64,000 nt of DNA from CAIVVT01 sp963823095 (lineage in GTDB: Bacteria > Acidobacteriota > Terriglobia > Bryobacterales > Bryobacteraceae): the NCBI GenBank assembly GCA_963823095.1, contig CAWGKI010000049.1, forward strand, positions 496,001 to 560,000, read 5' to 3'. Below, piece after piece: positions 9,115-17,169 of the stretch (positions are counted from its first letter, which is position 1; the number at the start of each line of letters is the position of its first letter). Position numbers and translations under genes: made by a program. The notes beneath the pieces were generated by a model. The model was not told where the DNA came from and did no database searches. It saw nothing but the letters and a program-made list of their open reading frames with translations.

Positions 9115-11148
9115 CTACAGCAGGAATCGTACTCCAGTCATTACCGTGTGGGCCCGGAAGCCTTCATACATGTAGAAGGGCTGATTGAGACCGTACCACT
9201 GCCACTCCGAATAGAGATGAACGTGATTGGTCAGAGGCAGCAACAGTTTGCCTTGCGGTTGATAGTAGCGCGACGGGCGACTGCCCGCGGTGGCCACCAT
9301 CGACCCGCCGAAGCTGAGCTTGGGCTTGATCAGGCCTTTGCCCGGCAGGTTGATCTCGGCCATCAGCGACGCGGAAGTCGCATTGTCGATGTAGAGCGAC
9401 CGGTTGAGATCGTTGAACGGGAAGATGGTGATGTAGTTGATGTCGGACTTGATCTCCGAATGCGTGTAATCGGCGATCAGGCTGATTTTGTGGTTGCTGG
9501 GAAGCCATTGCAGACTGGCCGATTCCACCGCCGAAGTGTACTTCGCGTAGACGCCCAGAGCGGGATTGCGATTGTCCAGGTAATTCACGCCCACGCTGAG
9601 AAACAGGTTTTGCGGCAGCGTAAAGCGCGACTGGGCGCGGAATTTCAGGTAGTCCTGCAGACCGGTGCGGTAGAAGGTCTTCACTCCGTTGGACATCTCG
9701 AAGTCCGTGCTGAAAACGACGCGCTGCGTGGGCCGGTACTGAGCGCCGGCCAGTCCGACATGGCGAACCAGTTGGCCGCCCTCGTCCGGCGTGGTAGTGC
9801 TCAGCAAGCCGGAGGGGACGTCCGCGGAGCCCCATTCGTAGCGATAACCTCCGCGAACCATCAACTTCTTGGAAATGTCCACGAGCGCCTCGGTCTGGGA
9901 GCGATGCTGTGTGACTTCCAGGTAGTTCGGGGTGACCGAGTTCAAACTGGCGGCAAGTCCGGAAGAGAGATAGAACAGGCTGCTCAGCGTGGAAGAACTA
10001 TCGTCGTGGAACGAGTCCGTGTCGAACGATTGACGGATCCGGATGCGATTCAGGAACCGCAGCTCCATCGACATCGAGCCCGAGGTGCGAGGCATCGCGG
10101 CGCTGCCATACACCTGGTCGAAAGCCGTCGAGTAGAAGGCCAGATTGGGGCTGGTGGCCGGAACGTTGCCCTGCTGGAGTTGATTCAGCGTCGACGAAAG
10201 CCGCGGTTCGGAGTGGTAGATCTGCCCATAGAGGTCGATCCACGACGCGGGGCTGTAAGTGGCGTAGCCCTTCGTAAAATTGCCGTCGCCGCGAACGTAG
10301 TAGGCCTGCCAGGCGTTCGTCAGGTAAAGTTGCTGGCCGAGGTACGGCGTGGTACGGTCGCCGAGAGTGAATCCATTCGAATAGACGCCCTGGTCGTCCT
10401 TAAAGACGTTGGCGCCCTGCTCGAACGTGAGATGCAGCTGCTTCAGCTGCAGGCGAACGCCGCCCCGGAACGTGTTCTGTCCCCAGTGAATGTTGTTGAC
10501 CACCGGGTACTGGTTATTGGCGCCATCCACGAGCGTGGAAATGCCCATGCCCGCGTCGGTGTTGCGCGAGTAGGCGACGTAGGGCTGGAACCAGTAGCCG
10601 GGCAGGAGCAACAGCTCGTTGTCGAAATTGCGCGTCTTGGTGTCGTAGGCCCGCTGGTTCATAAACACGCCTGTCGTGAGCAGGGTCGGGTCGGCGTAGG
10701 AAGGCAGGTAATTGAAGTACGAGATGTTCGAGTAGCTGCTGGTGGCCCGGTAGAACCGGTCTTTCTTAATGTCGAGCCGCATTGAATTGTACGGATCGCC
10801 CCAGCTATGGGCCTGCAGGATGATGCTGTCGGCCACTTTGTTTTCGTGCGGAGGCGGATCGAACTTCAGGTCGACGTTGACAACGCGCGGCCCGGATCCG
10901 AGGTTGACGATGCTGCGATAAGTGTTCACATCGCCGCCGACCGTGGAGACCCAGCGGTCGCCGACGTCGATGGTGCCTTCGAGCATCTTCTCTTTCGTGG
11001 CAGGGGAGGCATCGGCGGCCGCGGGCGCATCGGCCTTCGTTTCCGGTTTCGCCTCGGGCTGAGCGGCCTGAGTGGCCTCCTTCGGCGGGTCCTGCGCGGC
11101 GAACGCGAAGGCGGCAGCGAGCATTAACAACAGGGCTAGTTTCTTCAT
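9115..11148 (-). CDS. Large outer-membrane beta-barrel (MtrB/PioB-like porin of cytochrome conduit)
   Basis: A 677-residue exported protein. The frame is open upstream to 11298, but the ATG at 11148 begins an obvious signal peptide (MKKLALLLMLAAAFAFAAQD) and overlaps the stop of the upstream cytochrome by 4 bp, so it is the start. A Pro/Ala/Lys-rich linker of about 35 residues is followed by alternating amphipathic strands with many Tyr, Trp and Phe, ending in FRAHTVMTGVRFLL, a C-terminal aromatic-rich strand. Size, composition and position between multihaem cytochrome genes fit the MtrB/PioB porin that sheathes an MtrA-type decahaem cytochrome. The protein has no cysteine at all, so it lacks the N-terminal CXXC of Shewanella MtrB. 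Family membership is inferred from pattern and context. Confidence 0.72.
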   Translation of the reverse strand: MKKLALLLMLAAAFAFAAQDPPKEATQAAQPEAKPETKADAPAAADASPATKEKMLEGTIDVGDRWVSTVGGDVNTYRSIVNLGSGPRVVNVDLKFDPPPHENKVADSIILQAHSWGDPYNSMRLDIKKDRFYRATSSYSNISYFNYLPSYADPTLLTTGVFMNQRAYDTKTRNFDNELLLLPGYWFQPYVAYSRNTDAGMGISTLVDGANNQYPVVNNIHWGQNTFRGGVRLQLKQLHLTFEQGANVFKDDQGVYSNGFTLGDRTTPYLGQQLYLTNAWQAYYVRGDGNFTKGYATYSPASWIDLYGQIYHSEPRLSSTLNQLQQGNVPATSPNLAFYSTAFDQVYGSAAMPRTSGSMSMELRFLNRIRIRQSFDTDSFHDDSSSTLSSLFYLSSGLAASLNSVTPNYLEVTQHRSQTEALVDISKKLMVRGGYRYEWGSADVPSGLLSTTTPDEGGQLVRHVGLAGAQYRPTQRVVFSTDFEMSNGVKTFYRTGLQDYLKFRAQSRFTLPQNLFLSVGVNYLDNRNPALGVYAKYTSAVESASLQWLPSNHKISLIADYTHSEIKSDINYITIFPFNDLNRSLYIDNATSASLMAEINLPGKGLIKPKLSFGGSMVATAGSRPSRYYQPQGKLLLPLTNHVHLYSEWQWYGLNQPFYMYEGFRAHTVMTGVRFLL

Positions 11149-12146
11149 CGCAGCAACCCTTTGTCGGCGTTGGAGCCGTGGATTTTCTGATGGCAGGTCG
11201 TGCAGTTGCGGAAACGCGGCACACGCATATCGTGGAATGCCGGCGGCACGCTGCCCAGGGAACCGCCCGAAGACGGCGACTGGAGGTTGGAGTGGCACTC
11301 AAGGCACACCAGGAACACCTCCTGACGAGTCAACATCCGCGGATTCACCGAACCATGCGGCTCGTGGCAAGTGTTGCAGCCGTCGGTCTGGACCGGGGCG
11401 TGGTTGAAGACGAACGGTCCGCGCTTGTCGCCGTGGCAGTTCACACATCCGGGCTCGGAGCCCGTGCTGGCCTGGCGCATATTGCGGCTCATGAAACTGG
11501 AATGGGGATTATGACAGGACGTGCAGGCCATGGCGCCTTCGGGCACCTTGTGATGATGGGGCTTCAGGAACGATGCGGCCACAGCGGTGTGGCAGCCCGA
11601 GCAAAGCTGGTTCACTCCGGCATTTCGCTTGAGACGGACGAACGAACTTTCCGCGCCGGTCTTGTGCATGTCATGGCAGGACGTGCACGCGATGGCGTTG
11701 CGGGAGTGACCACTCTCGATCCGCCCGACGTGGGTGGACTGGTTTCTATGGCAGGCAAGGCAGATGGCGTCGGTTTTCGCGGCGCTCTGCTTGGCCGGGT
11801 TGACGATGTCTTCGGCCGAGGCGGAGTCGGCGTGTTTGGAACCCATGCCATGGCAAGCCTCGCAAGCCTTACCCACCCAGCGCTTATTCTTTTCCAGGTT
11901 GAAGTGAGGGTTCTTGGCAAAGGCCTTCGAGATGTCTTCGTGACACCCGGCGCAGGCTTCCGAGCCGGCGTAGTCCAACTTTACGGGTGCGGCCGGAGCG
12001 GGCGCCGCTTGTTCGGGAGCGGGCGGCTGAGCCGCGCCCTGCTTGGCCTCCTGCTTTGCCTCCTGCAGGGCCGGACCGGCAGCTTGCGCTGCGAGGGCAA
12101 GCGCAAGCGTTGCCAGCGGGAGGATTAGGTGTCGGAATCGGGTCAT
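11145..12146 (-). CDS. DmsE/MtrA-like periplasmic decahaem cytochrome c
   Basis: A 333-residue exported protein with ten CXXCH motifs (CAGCH, CEACH, CLACH, CTSCH, CSGCH, CTSCH, CVNCH, CNTCH, CLECH, CTTCH). Spacing and repeated distal histidines (HAxxNxxxCxxCH-like pattern) are those of the DmsE/MtrA decahaem family, in which haem pairs form a wire inside a porin. The start at 12146 gives the signal peptide TRFRHLILPLATLALALAAQ and has a GGGAG ribosome-binding site; the open frame extends 14 codons further without support. An Ala/Pro/Glu-rich linker follows the signal. The stop overlaps the barrel start by 4 bp. It should carry electrons from the periplasm through the barrel encoded next. Confidence 0.9.
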   Translation of the reverse strand: MTRFRHLILPLATLALALAAQAAGPALQEAKQEAKQGAAQPPAPEQAAPAPAAPVKLDYAGSEACAGCHEDISKAFAKNPHFNLEKNKRWVGKACEACHGMGSKHADSASAEDIVNPAKQSAAKTDAICLACHRNQSTHVGRIESGHSRNAIACTSCHDMHKTGAESSFVRLKRNAGVNQLCSGCHTAVAASFLKPHHHKVPEGAMACTSCHNPHSSFMSRNMRQASTGSEPGCVNCHGDKRGPFVFNHAPVQTDGCNTCHEPHGSVNPRMLTRQEVFLVCLECHSNLQSPSSGGSLGSVPPAFHDMRVPRFRNCTTCHQKIHGSNADKGLLR

Positions 12147-12172
12147 GAATACTCCCTGAATCTCGGATCCGC

Positions 12173-12213
12173 AAAAAAAGCCAGGCAAGGCCGCTAGAGC
12201 GACCTCACCTGGC
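12173..12213 (-). terminator. Intrinsic terminator after the OmcA/MtrC-like gene
   Basis: On the minus strand, 12 bp past the stop codon of the decahaem gene, a 14-15 bp stem (CCAGGTGAGGTCGC pairing with GCGGCCTTGCCTGG, three G-U pairs) with a 4-nt loop is followed by C and seven T. This is a textbook rho-independent terminator. It separates the outer-surface cytochrome from the periplasmic cytochrome, barrel and tetrahaem genes, so these are either a separate transcript or are reached by partial read-through. Confidence 0.85.
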
Positions 12214-12224
12214 CTTCTACTAGT

Positions 12225-14294
12225 TTAGTTGGACGGCGCGTGCACGGTTGTCACGGAGTAATCCGCGTTGGGGCCGTGGCAAACGGTGCAGCTCTCACCC
12301 AGCGTACTGGTGTTCACCAGGGCATGCGAAGCCGCGTCGATGGTAGCGTGGCAGCCAAGGCATGCGCCGGAGGTCGGGAAGACCGGGTTGATGTATCCGC
12401 GGGTGTCGTTGATCTTGGCAACAGCCTTGATCGGCAACACGTAGGTGCCCGTGATGTGGCATTGTTCGCAGTTGGTCAGGTCGCCGGGGTAGCCGACGTC
12501 GTTGAAGTTGGTCTGCGAGCCGCCGTACCCGTAGATCGTGAAATCGCGGGTCTGGCTGGGACCGGAGTGGATCCGGTGAATCATCAACGCGAAGTCGATG
12601 CTCTCCGGCGGATTGGCCGAGCCGTTGGCGGGCCGCATCGCCGCATCGTTCTCGATGGGGTTGTGGCACAGCACGCACTGCTCGATCTGGTTGCGGTTCT
12701 CGCCGTGCAGCGTGAGATTCCAGTGGCAGCCGTCGCACTTGTTAATGTCGACCACCGCGCGGCGCGGCATGACGGCGCTGCCGTCTACCGAGAAGTAGGA
12801 GACGACGTTCTTCATGCCGTACTCGATGGTCTGCGCCTTGGTCGTGCCGGCCAGGACAGTATCGTAACGGCGGCCTTCCATGCCGATGCTGTAAGTACCC
12901 GTCGCGCCCGCCGGTATCGCCGTGGCGAAGGTGTAGGTATAGGTGTCGCCGCTCAGCACGGATTTCTTGCTGGCGTCTTCACTGATGTAGCCATGGGCAT
13001 TGATGCCGACGTAGTCGGAGGTCGGGCCGGCCAGAACGAGCGCCAGGCGGTAGTTCTTCTGCGAGAAGGCCGACAGCGGGATCGTGGCGCCCGAACTGTC
13101 CTTCACCTGGAAGGCCACCACGGGAGTCTGGCCCGGTTTGGTATTGGTCACGGAGATGATCGTGCCCACGATGCCGGGCAGCATGCTGGACTGATTCGGA
13201 TTCACATGCGCGCCCAAAATGGAGGCGTCGAAGTCCGTCTCGCCCTTCGGGAAGTGGCATTTGGCGCACTCATTGTCGCTCACCGAAGGTCCGCCGGCAT
13301 GGTTCACGCCTGTGGTGAAGTTCACGTTGTCGTGGCAGGAGCCGCAGGCGGCCGCCGTCGGATAGGCCGTGAATGCATTCGCCTGTATGGCGTCGGGAGC
13401 ATGACAGGCCTGGCAGGTGTTGGGATTGGCCGGGAAGATGATGTCGGAGTAGTCGTTATTCCCGTGCGAGCCGTTGATTTGGTAGGGAGTTCCGGCCTTC
13501 ACGCTGGGCAGATTCGCGCCCATGTGTATCTTATGGAACATCACCTTCATATCGATGGAATTGCCGGTCTGTGGATTGATGTATCCGGCCGTGTGACACA
13601 GGATGCAGATGTCCATCGAGCGGCGCGAACCGCCATGAAAGGCGATCTGGCTGTGGCACTTGTTGCAGGTGGCCGTGGTAACGACTTGACGAACCGTCGG
13701 CGTTCCGCCGCCCAGCACGAAACTGGAGGTGGCGTTCGCGTAATTGGTGCCAAGGTCGAAGTCCGTCAGGGTCCGCGAAGCAGTCATGCCGACAGTGAGA
13801 GTCGAACCCGTCGGGACCGAGTTCGGCACGGGGGTCTTGAATGTATAGGCATACGACCCGTCGGGATTGTTGACCAGCGTTCCGCCCGAGTCGGTTCCGG
13901 GCTGGATAGCCGTAACTCCGGGCACCGTCGTGTTCTTGGTCGTCGTGATGTTGACGTACTGCCCGCCAGGCGTACTGGCCGGAATGTAAGACAGGATGTA
14001 CCGGACGGAAATCGCACCCGGCGTCTGCACGCCGGTGATGTCCAGGAGGGCACCCTTCGGATCGGTTAGTTTGTAGGTCACGGTTAGCGGACTGCCCGCC
14101 GTGAACTGGATGTTAGTAATTTGAATTGCCACGCCGGGACGCACAAAGTTCAGTACGCCCGGATTGGCAAATGATGCCTTACCACGGATCCCGTATGGGG
14201 TCCTGGTCGAGCTCAGCAGGGCTACGCTACCTGCCATCAACCCTGCTACCAGGACAAACCCCATAAAGGCACGTGAGCGAGAACGCATTCGCAT
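12225..14294 (-). CDS. OmcA/MtrC-family decahaem c-type cytochrome
   Basis: A 689-residue exported decahaem cytochrome. Ten CXXCH motifs occur in two groups of five (CNKCH, CILCH, CQACH, CGSCH, CAKCH; then CDGCH, CVLCH, CEQCH, CLGCH, CTVCH), separated by a beta-rich region. That is the pentahaem/beta-barrel alternation of the OmcA/MtrC family; phrases such as CNKCHSQIAFHGG and MFHKIHMGANLPS are characteristic. These proteins face the outside of the outer membrane and reduce metals or electrodes. The start at 14294 has AAGGAGAG upstream and an Arg-rich signal peptide. The signal has no lipobox cysteine, unlike Shewanella MtrC, so surface attachment must occur in another way. It has its own terminator and a leader of about 150 nt. 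Confidence 0.92.
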   Translation of the reverse strand: MRMRSRSRAFMGFVLVAGLMAGSVALLSSTRTPYGIRGKASFANPGVLNFVRPGVAIQITNIQFTAGSPLTVTYKLTDPKGALLDITGVQTPGAISVRYILSYIPASTPGGQYVNITTTKNTTVPGVTAIQPGTDSGGTLVNNPDGSYAYTFKTPVPNSVPTGSTLTVGMTASRTLTDFDLGTNYANATSSFVLGGGTPTVRQVVTTATCNKCHSQIAFHGGSRRSMDICILCHTAGYINPQTGNSIDMKVMFHKIHMGANLPSVKAGTPYQINGSHGNNDYSDIIFPANPNTCQACHAPDAIQANAFTAYPTAAACGSCHDNVNFTTGVNHAGGPSVSDNECAKCHFPKGETDFDASILGAHVNPNQSSMLPGIVGTIISVTNTKPGQTPVVAFQVKDSSGATIPLSAFSQKNYRLALVLAGPTSDYVGINAHGYISEDASKKSVLSGDTYTYTFATAIPAGATGTYSIGMEGRRYDTVLAGTTKAQTIEYGMKNVVSYFSVDGSAVMPRRAVVDINKCDGCHWNLTLHGENRNQIEQCVLCHNPIENDAAMRPANGSANPPESIDFALMIHRIHSGPSQTRDFTIYGYGGSQTNFNDVGYPGDLTNCEQCHITGTYVLPIKAVAKINDTRGYINPVFPTSGACLGCHATIDAASHALVNTSTLGESCTVCHGPNADYSVTTVHAPSN

Positions 14295-14622
14295 GGAAGC
14301 TCTCCTTCTCAACCCCAAAAGAGGGATAACACGGACTCCCCGCCAACGAACAGTCAGCAGAAAAATCGCGTCCAATGCACTGCATCTTCCACTCCAAACC
14401 AAACGAGGGGGTATGGAATAATTCTACAGTGCGTGTTTTCAACGTCTTATAGATATTACGATGAAGAGGTATTAATATTCAAATCACCGGCTGAACTTTC
14501 TTCAACCCGAGTTGGGTGAAAGCCCACAGCCTGACCCCTCTGGACTGAGAGAAATGACGCGATTCCAGAATGCGGATGTGCTCTTCAGGCCCAGCCGGAT
14601 CGCGCCCGAGGGGCGTCCCGGC
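14295..14622. other. Intergenic region, no gene seen
   Basis: This stretch between the metallo-hydrolase gene and the decahaem cytochrome gene (both minus strand) contains no credible coding frame. It holds the candidate promoter at 14453-14482. Near 14500-14525 the bases CTTTC and GAAAG flank an ACCC/GGGT pair and could fold into a short imperfect stem. I see no match to a riboswitch consensus I know. Confidence 0.5.
14453..14482 (-). promoter_or_regulatory. Candidate sigma-70-type promoter for the decahaem cytochrome
   Basis: On the minus strand TTGAAT (14482-14477) and TAATAT (14458-14453) are 18 bp apart in the only AT-rich stretch upstream of the OmcA/MtrC-like gene. If used, the transcript would carry a leader of about 150 nt. 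The match to consensus is partial and no other evidence supports it. Confidence 0.3.
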
Positions 14623-15318
14623 TCACCAGTGAACGGACTTCCCAGGTTCGAGTTCCCAGACTTCTATGCCGTCGCTCTTGACTAGCGCCGCCAGTTCGGC
14701 CGGCGTTCCGCTCAGGATCGGAAACGTGCCGAAATGGACGGGGATCACCTTCTTCACACCGAGAAGCCGGGCCGCCAACGCCGCCTGTTTAGGATCCATC
14801 GTGTAGTAGTCGCCGATCGGCAGGAATGCGAGTTGCGGGGCGTAGAGTTCACGGTAAAGGGCCAGGTCGGAAAAGACCGACGTGTCGCCCGCGAAGTACG
14901 CCTTGCGCCCGTCGGCGAAGTGCAGAACGAAGCCCGCGGCTTCTCCGCCGTAAACGATCGAATTGCCCTCCTGGATGCCGCTGGAGTGCAGAGCGTGCGT
15001 CATGGTGACCTTCAGGGAGCCGGCTGTCTGGCTGCCGCCCTTGTTCATCCCGCCGGTATTCTGCACACCCTTGGTTTCCAGCCAGGCGCAGATTTCGAAG
15101 TTCGCAATCACCTTGGGCTTGAACTTCTTGGCGAGCGGCACCGCGTCGGCCACGTGGTCAAAATGGCCATGCGTGATCAGCATGGTGTCGATGCGTCCGA
15201 TCTTGAACCCTTGCGGCGACTTCGGATTCCCCTCGATCCACGGATCGATCAGGACGATTTCGTCGTTTTCCAGCTTCAGTTGGAAGGTGCCGTGTCCCAG
15301 CCATGTGATCTCGATCAT
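14623..15318 (-). CDS. UPF0173 metal-dependent hydrolase (metallo-beta-lactamase fold)
   Basis: A 231-residue protein of the UPF0173 family, full length. It has the N-terminal WLGHGTFQLKLENDEIVLID strand pair, the metal-binding THGHFDHVAD motif (HxHxDH), a later conserved His (MTHALHSS), the FAGDTSVFSDL aspartate and the terminal PVHFGTFP histidine, so all metal ligands are present. Members are predicted zinc hydrolases related to UlaG; the physiological substrate is unknown. No signal peptide is present, so it acts in the cytoplasm. It stands alone on the minus strand, upstream of the electron-transfer locus. Confidence 0.92.
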   Translation of the reverse strand: MIEITWLGHGTFQLKLENDEIVLIDPWIEGNPKSPQGFKIGRIDTMLITHGHFDHVADAVPLAKKFKPKVIANFEICAWLETKGVQNTGGMNKGGSQTAGSLKVTMTHALHSSGIQEGNSIVYGGEAAGFVLHFADGRKAYFAGDTSVFSDLALYRELYAPQLAFLPIGDYYTMDPKQAALAARLLGVKKVIPVHFGTFPILSGTPAELAALVKSDGIEVWELEPGKSVHW

Positions 15319-15347
15319 GCCTGAATCCCCTATGAAGAAAACACGTC

Positions 15348-15377
15348 AAACGGAGCCGCGACGGTGCGGGAGCGGTG
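15348..15377 (+). repeat. AAACGGAGCC dispersed repeat, copy 1
   Basis: This 30-bp block (AAACGGAGCC, then GCGACGGTGCGGGAGCGGTG) matches, in the other orientation, 61528-61557, where the sequence reads AAACGGAGCCTCGACCGTCA and then GGGAGCGGCG on the minus strand. A shorter partial match (GAAACGGAGCCG on the minus strand) lies near 15708-15719. All are intergenic. It is a second dispersed repeat family, distinct from the GATC palindrome. Confidence 0.6.
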
Positions 15378-15500
15378 AACTCGGAAACTGGCCGCTCCGG
15401 TCATAGACTCGGCGCTCACAAATCAGGATGCCACCGCTCCGGCGAAAGCCACAAGGCTCTGGTAGGTGCAGCGTCATTCCGGCTCCTTTACGGTCGCCCC

Positions 15501-15567
15501 CCTGGGAACGCCGATCTCCAGATCGGCTCCGACGCCCGCCCCCTGGGAACGCCGATCTCCAGATCGG
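15501..15567 (+). repeat. GATC-centred palindromic repeats, copies 2 and 3 (direct tandem)
   Basis: Two copies of CCTGGGAACG followed by CCGATCTCCAGATCGG start at 15501 and 15542. The 41-bp unit, including the flank GGCTCYGACGCCCG, is repeated almost exactly, which suggests local duplication. Confidence 0.85.
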
Positions 15568-15660
15568 CTCTGACGCCCGTGTGAACGGCAACTCAATTCG
15601 GCGTTTGCACAACCGGAGAACTACAGCCAGTTGCCATAGGCCGGAGTGAGCCTGACGAAG

Positions 15661-15686
15661 CCGATCTGGAGATCGGCGCTCCCAGG
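15661..15686 (-). repeat. GATC-centred palindromic repeat, copy 4
   Basis: CCGATCTGGAGATCGG followed by CGCTCCCAGG, in the opposite orientation to copies 2 and 3. With them it forms an inverted cluster resembling a BIME-type arrangement of REP sequences. Confidence 0.85.
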
Positions 15687-15741
15687 GGGACGAGCTCTCC
15701 AGAAAGTCGTCGGCTCCGTTTCGCTATTGCAGGGCAAACAC

Positions 15742-16974
15742 TCAAGCGGGTAAATCCCACGTCGGGTCCCATTCCACTCTCTGCTTCTTCTCAAACGCCA
15801 GCGCCGCCAAGCGGCAGGTGATGGCCGAATAGTAGCCGTGCTCCTCATGTGCAATGGTGCGCTTGCGGTCCCGGATGCGGTCCAGCCAATCGCGCAAAAT
15901 CACGTCGGCCGCGGCGCCCGTACCCCCTGCGCGCGCGGCAGGCGCCTTGCTGAATTTCGAGTTTGGAGTGTACGTGTAGCCCGTGTCCTGCACGTAGCGC
16001 TCGGCCCACAGCACGCCGCCCGTGCCGCGCAGTTCGACGCCGGCCGAGGTCCGCACGCCAGGCGCACTCAAGCACTCGGCCGTAAACGTGACCGTGGTCT
16101 CTTCCGCATAGTCGAAGATGCAGGTAACCACGTCCGGCGTATCCCGGCCGTCTTTGTAGAAATACGTCCCGCCGCCCGCGCTGGCTGCTACCGGGTGGCG
16201 CAACCCCATCCAGTGATGCGCCGAATCCATCACGTGGATGCCGATGCCCATAATCATTCCGCCGTCGTAATAGAGCCATTTGTAGGGACTGAAATAGATG
16301 TCCGGATTCCAGGCCACCTTGGGGCCGGGACCGGTCCAGCGCTCCCAGTCGAGCCCATCAGGCTTCCTCTCGAAGCCGGGAGGAGGCGTCTGCACGTAGC
16401 CCGCATTGGATAGATACCAGGTTCGCGCAAAGCCACCCTTCCCGATTACCCCAGAGTCGATGTAGCGCTGTTTGGCCTCGACGAACTGCGGCAGCCCGCG
16501 CCCTTGCATGCCCGCCTGCACGACGCGCCTGCCCGCTCGCGCGGCCTTCACCAAGGCGATGCCCTCTTCCGGCCGGTGCACCATCGGCTTCTCGACGTAT
16601 ACGTCCTTGCCCGCATGCATGGCCGCGATGGCGACCGTGGCGTGCCAATGGTCGGGAGTCGAAACGATGACAGCATCCAGATCCTTGCGCTCGACCAGTT
16701 GGCGATAGTCGAGGTACTGTTCCGCGCCCGAGCCGGCGAGTTGCGCCGCCTGCGCCCGGCGCGCGTCGTAGATGTCACAAACGGCAGGAAAAGCCACCTC
16801 GTCAGGCGCGATCTTCTGCAGGGACTTCATCAAGTACTGCCCGCGGCCGCCCGTTCCGACCACTCCAATGCGGATGCGGTCGTTCGCGCCCGCGACGCGC
16901 GCCGCCGAGAGCGCCGAAACAGTAAGAGGCAGCGAAGCGCCAAGGAAAACCCTGCGGGTCTGGTTCATGATCAT
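15742..16974 (-). CDS. Tat-exported Gfo/Idh/MocA family oxidoreductase
   Basis: A 410-residue oxidoreductase. The N-terminus (MNQTRRVFLGASLPLTVSAL) carries a twin-arginine signal, so it should be folded with its cofactor and exported to the periplasm. A Rossmann nucleotide-binding motif follows (IRIGVVGTGGRGQYLM), then the family motif VYVEKPMVHRPEEG with the conserved EKP lysine, and a C-terminal dehydrogenase domain. Members oxidise or epimerise sugars or inositols with tightly bound NAD(P). The start at 16974 or the ATG two codons later both give the Tat signal; the frame open to 17037 is unsupported. The gene lies downstream of the RhaT-like transporter on the same strand, separated by a terminator-like hairpin. 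Confidence 0.92.
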   Translation of the reverse strand: MIMNQTRRVFLGASLPLTVSALSAARVAGANDRIRIGVVGTGGRGQYLMKSLQKIAPDEVAFPAVCDIYDARRAQAAQLAGSGAEQYLDYRQLVERKDLDAVIVSTPDHWHATVAIAAMHAGKDVYVEKPMVHRPEEGIALVKAARAGRRVVQAGMQGRGLPQFVEAKQRYIDSGVIGKGGFARTWYLSNAGYVQTPPPGFERKPDGLDWERWTGPGPKVAWNPDIYFSPYKWLYYDGGMIMGIGIHVMDSAHHWMGLRHPVAASAGGGTYFYKDGRDTPDVVTCIFDYAEETTVTFTAECLSAPGVRTSAGVELRGTGGVLWAERYVQDTGYTYTPNSKFSKAPAARAGGTGAAADVILRDWLDRIRDRKRTIAHEEHGYYSAITCRLAALAFEKKQRVEWDPTWDLPA

Positions 16975-17125
16975 GGTGTGCTCGTCAGACAGATTCTGGA
17001 CGACGCCCACTCTATGCCCGCAGCCGCGGCGATGCAACCCGGCAAAAATAGGGCTTGGGTGCCAACGTCAGGGTAAACCTTAGCGCAAACTGCGATTTCG
17101 GTAACTGGCGCATCGCCACAACGTC

Positions 17126-17149
17126 AAAACCGTAAAATCTTACGGTTTT
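17126..17149 (-). terminator. AT-rich hairpin after the RhaT-like gene
   Basis: AAAACCGTAA and TTACGGTTTT form a perfect 10-bp inverted repeat around AATC. The hairpin lies 21 bp past the stop codon of the RhaT-like gene and ends in T-rich sequence on the minus strand, consistent with a terminator. The symmetry also allows it to be an operator for the downstream oxidoreductase gene. Confidence 0.5.
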
Positions 17150-17169
17150 ACATTTCTATAGTGAAGCAG

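Larger units (their letters stand above)
15319..15741. other. Repeat-rich intergenic region
   Basis: This 423-bp stretch has no credible gene. It holds one AAACGGAGCC repeat, two GATC palindromes in direct orientation with a 41-bp period, and one GATC palindrome in the opposite orientation about 100 bp further on. Confidence 0.6.

Noticed and set aside
11149..11298. N-terminal extension of the outer-membrane barrel frame
   Set aside because: The added 50 residues overlap the decahaem cytochrome gene and lack signal character; the ATG at 11148 starts a clear signal peptide with an ATGA overlap.
8962..14069. Long plus-strand open frames across the cytochrome genes (about 600 codons each)
   Set aside because: They are antisense to genes with haem motifs and signal peptides, and their translations are low-complexity His/Arg/Gly-rich with no domain; high GC content makes such shadows common.
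14295..14622. Riboswitch in the leader of the decahaem cytochrome gene
   Set aside because: I compared it by eye with c-di-GMP, cobalamin and molybdenum-cofactor consensus patterns and found none of the conserved cores.
15501..15686. CRISPR array
   Set aside because: Repeats are palindromic, variably oriented and only two have a regular period; there are no spacers of even length and no cas genes.
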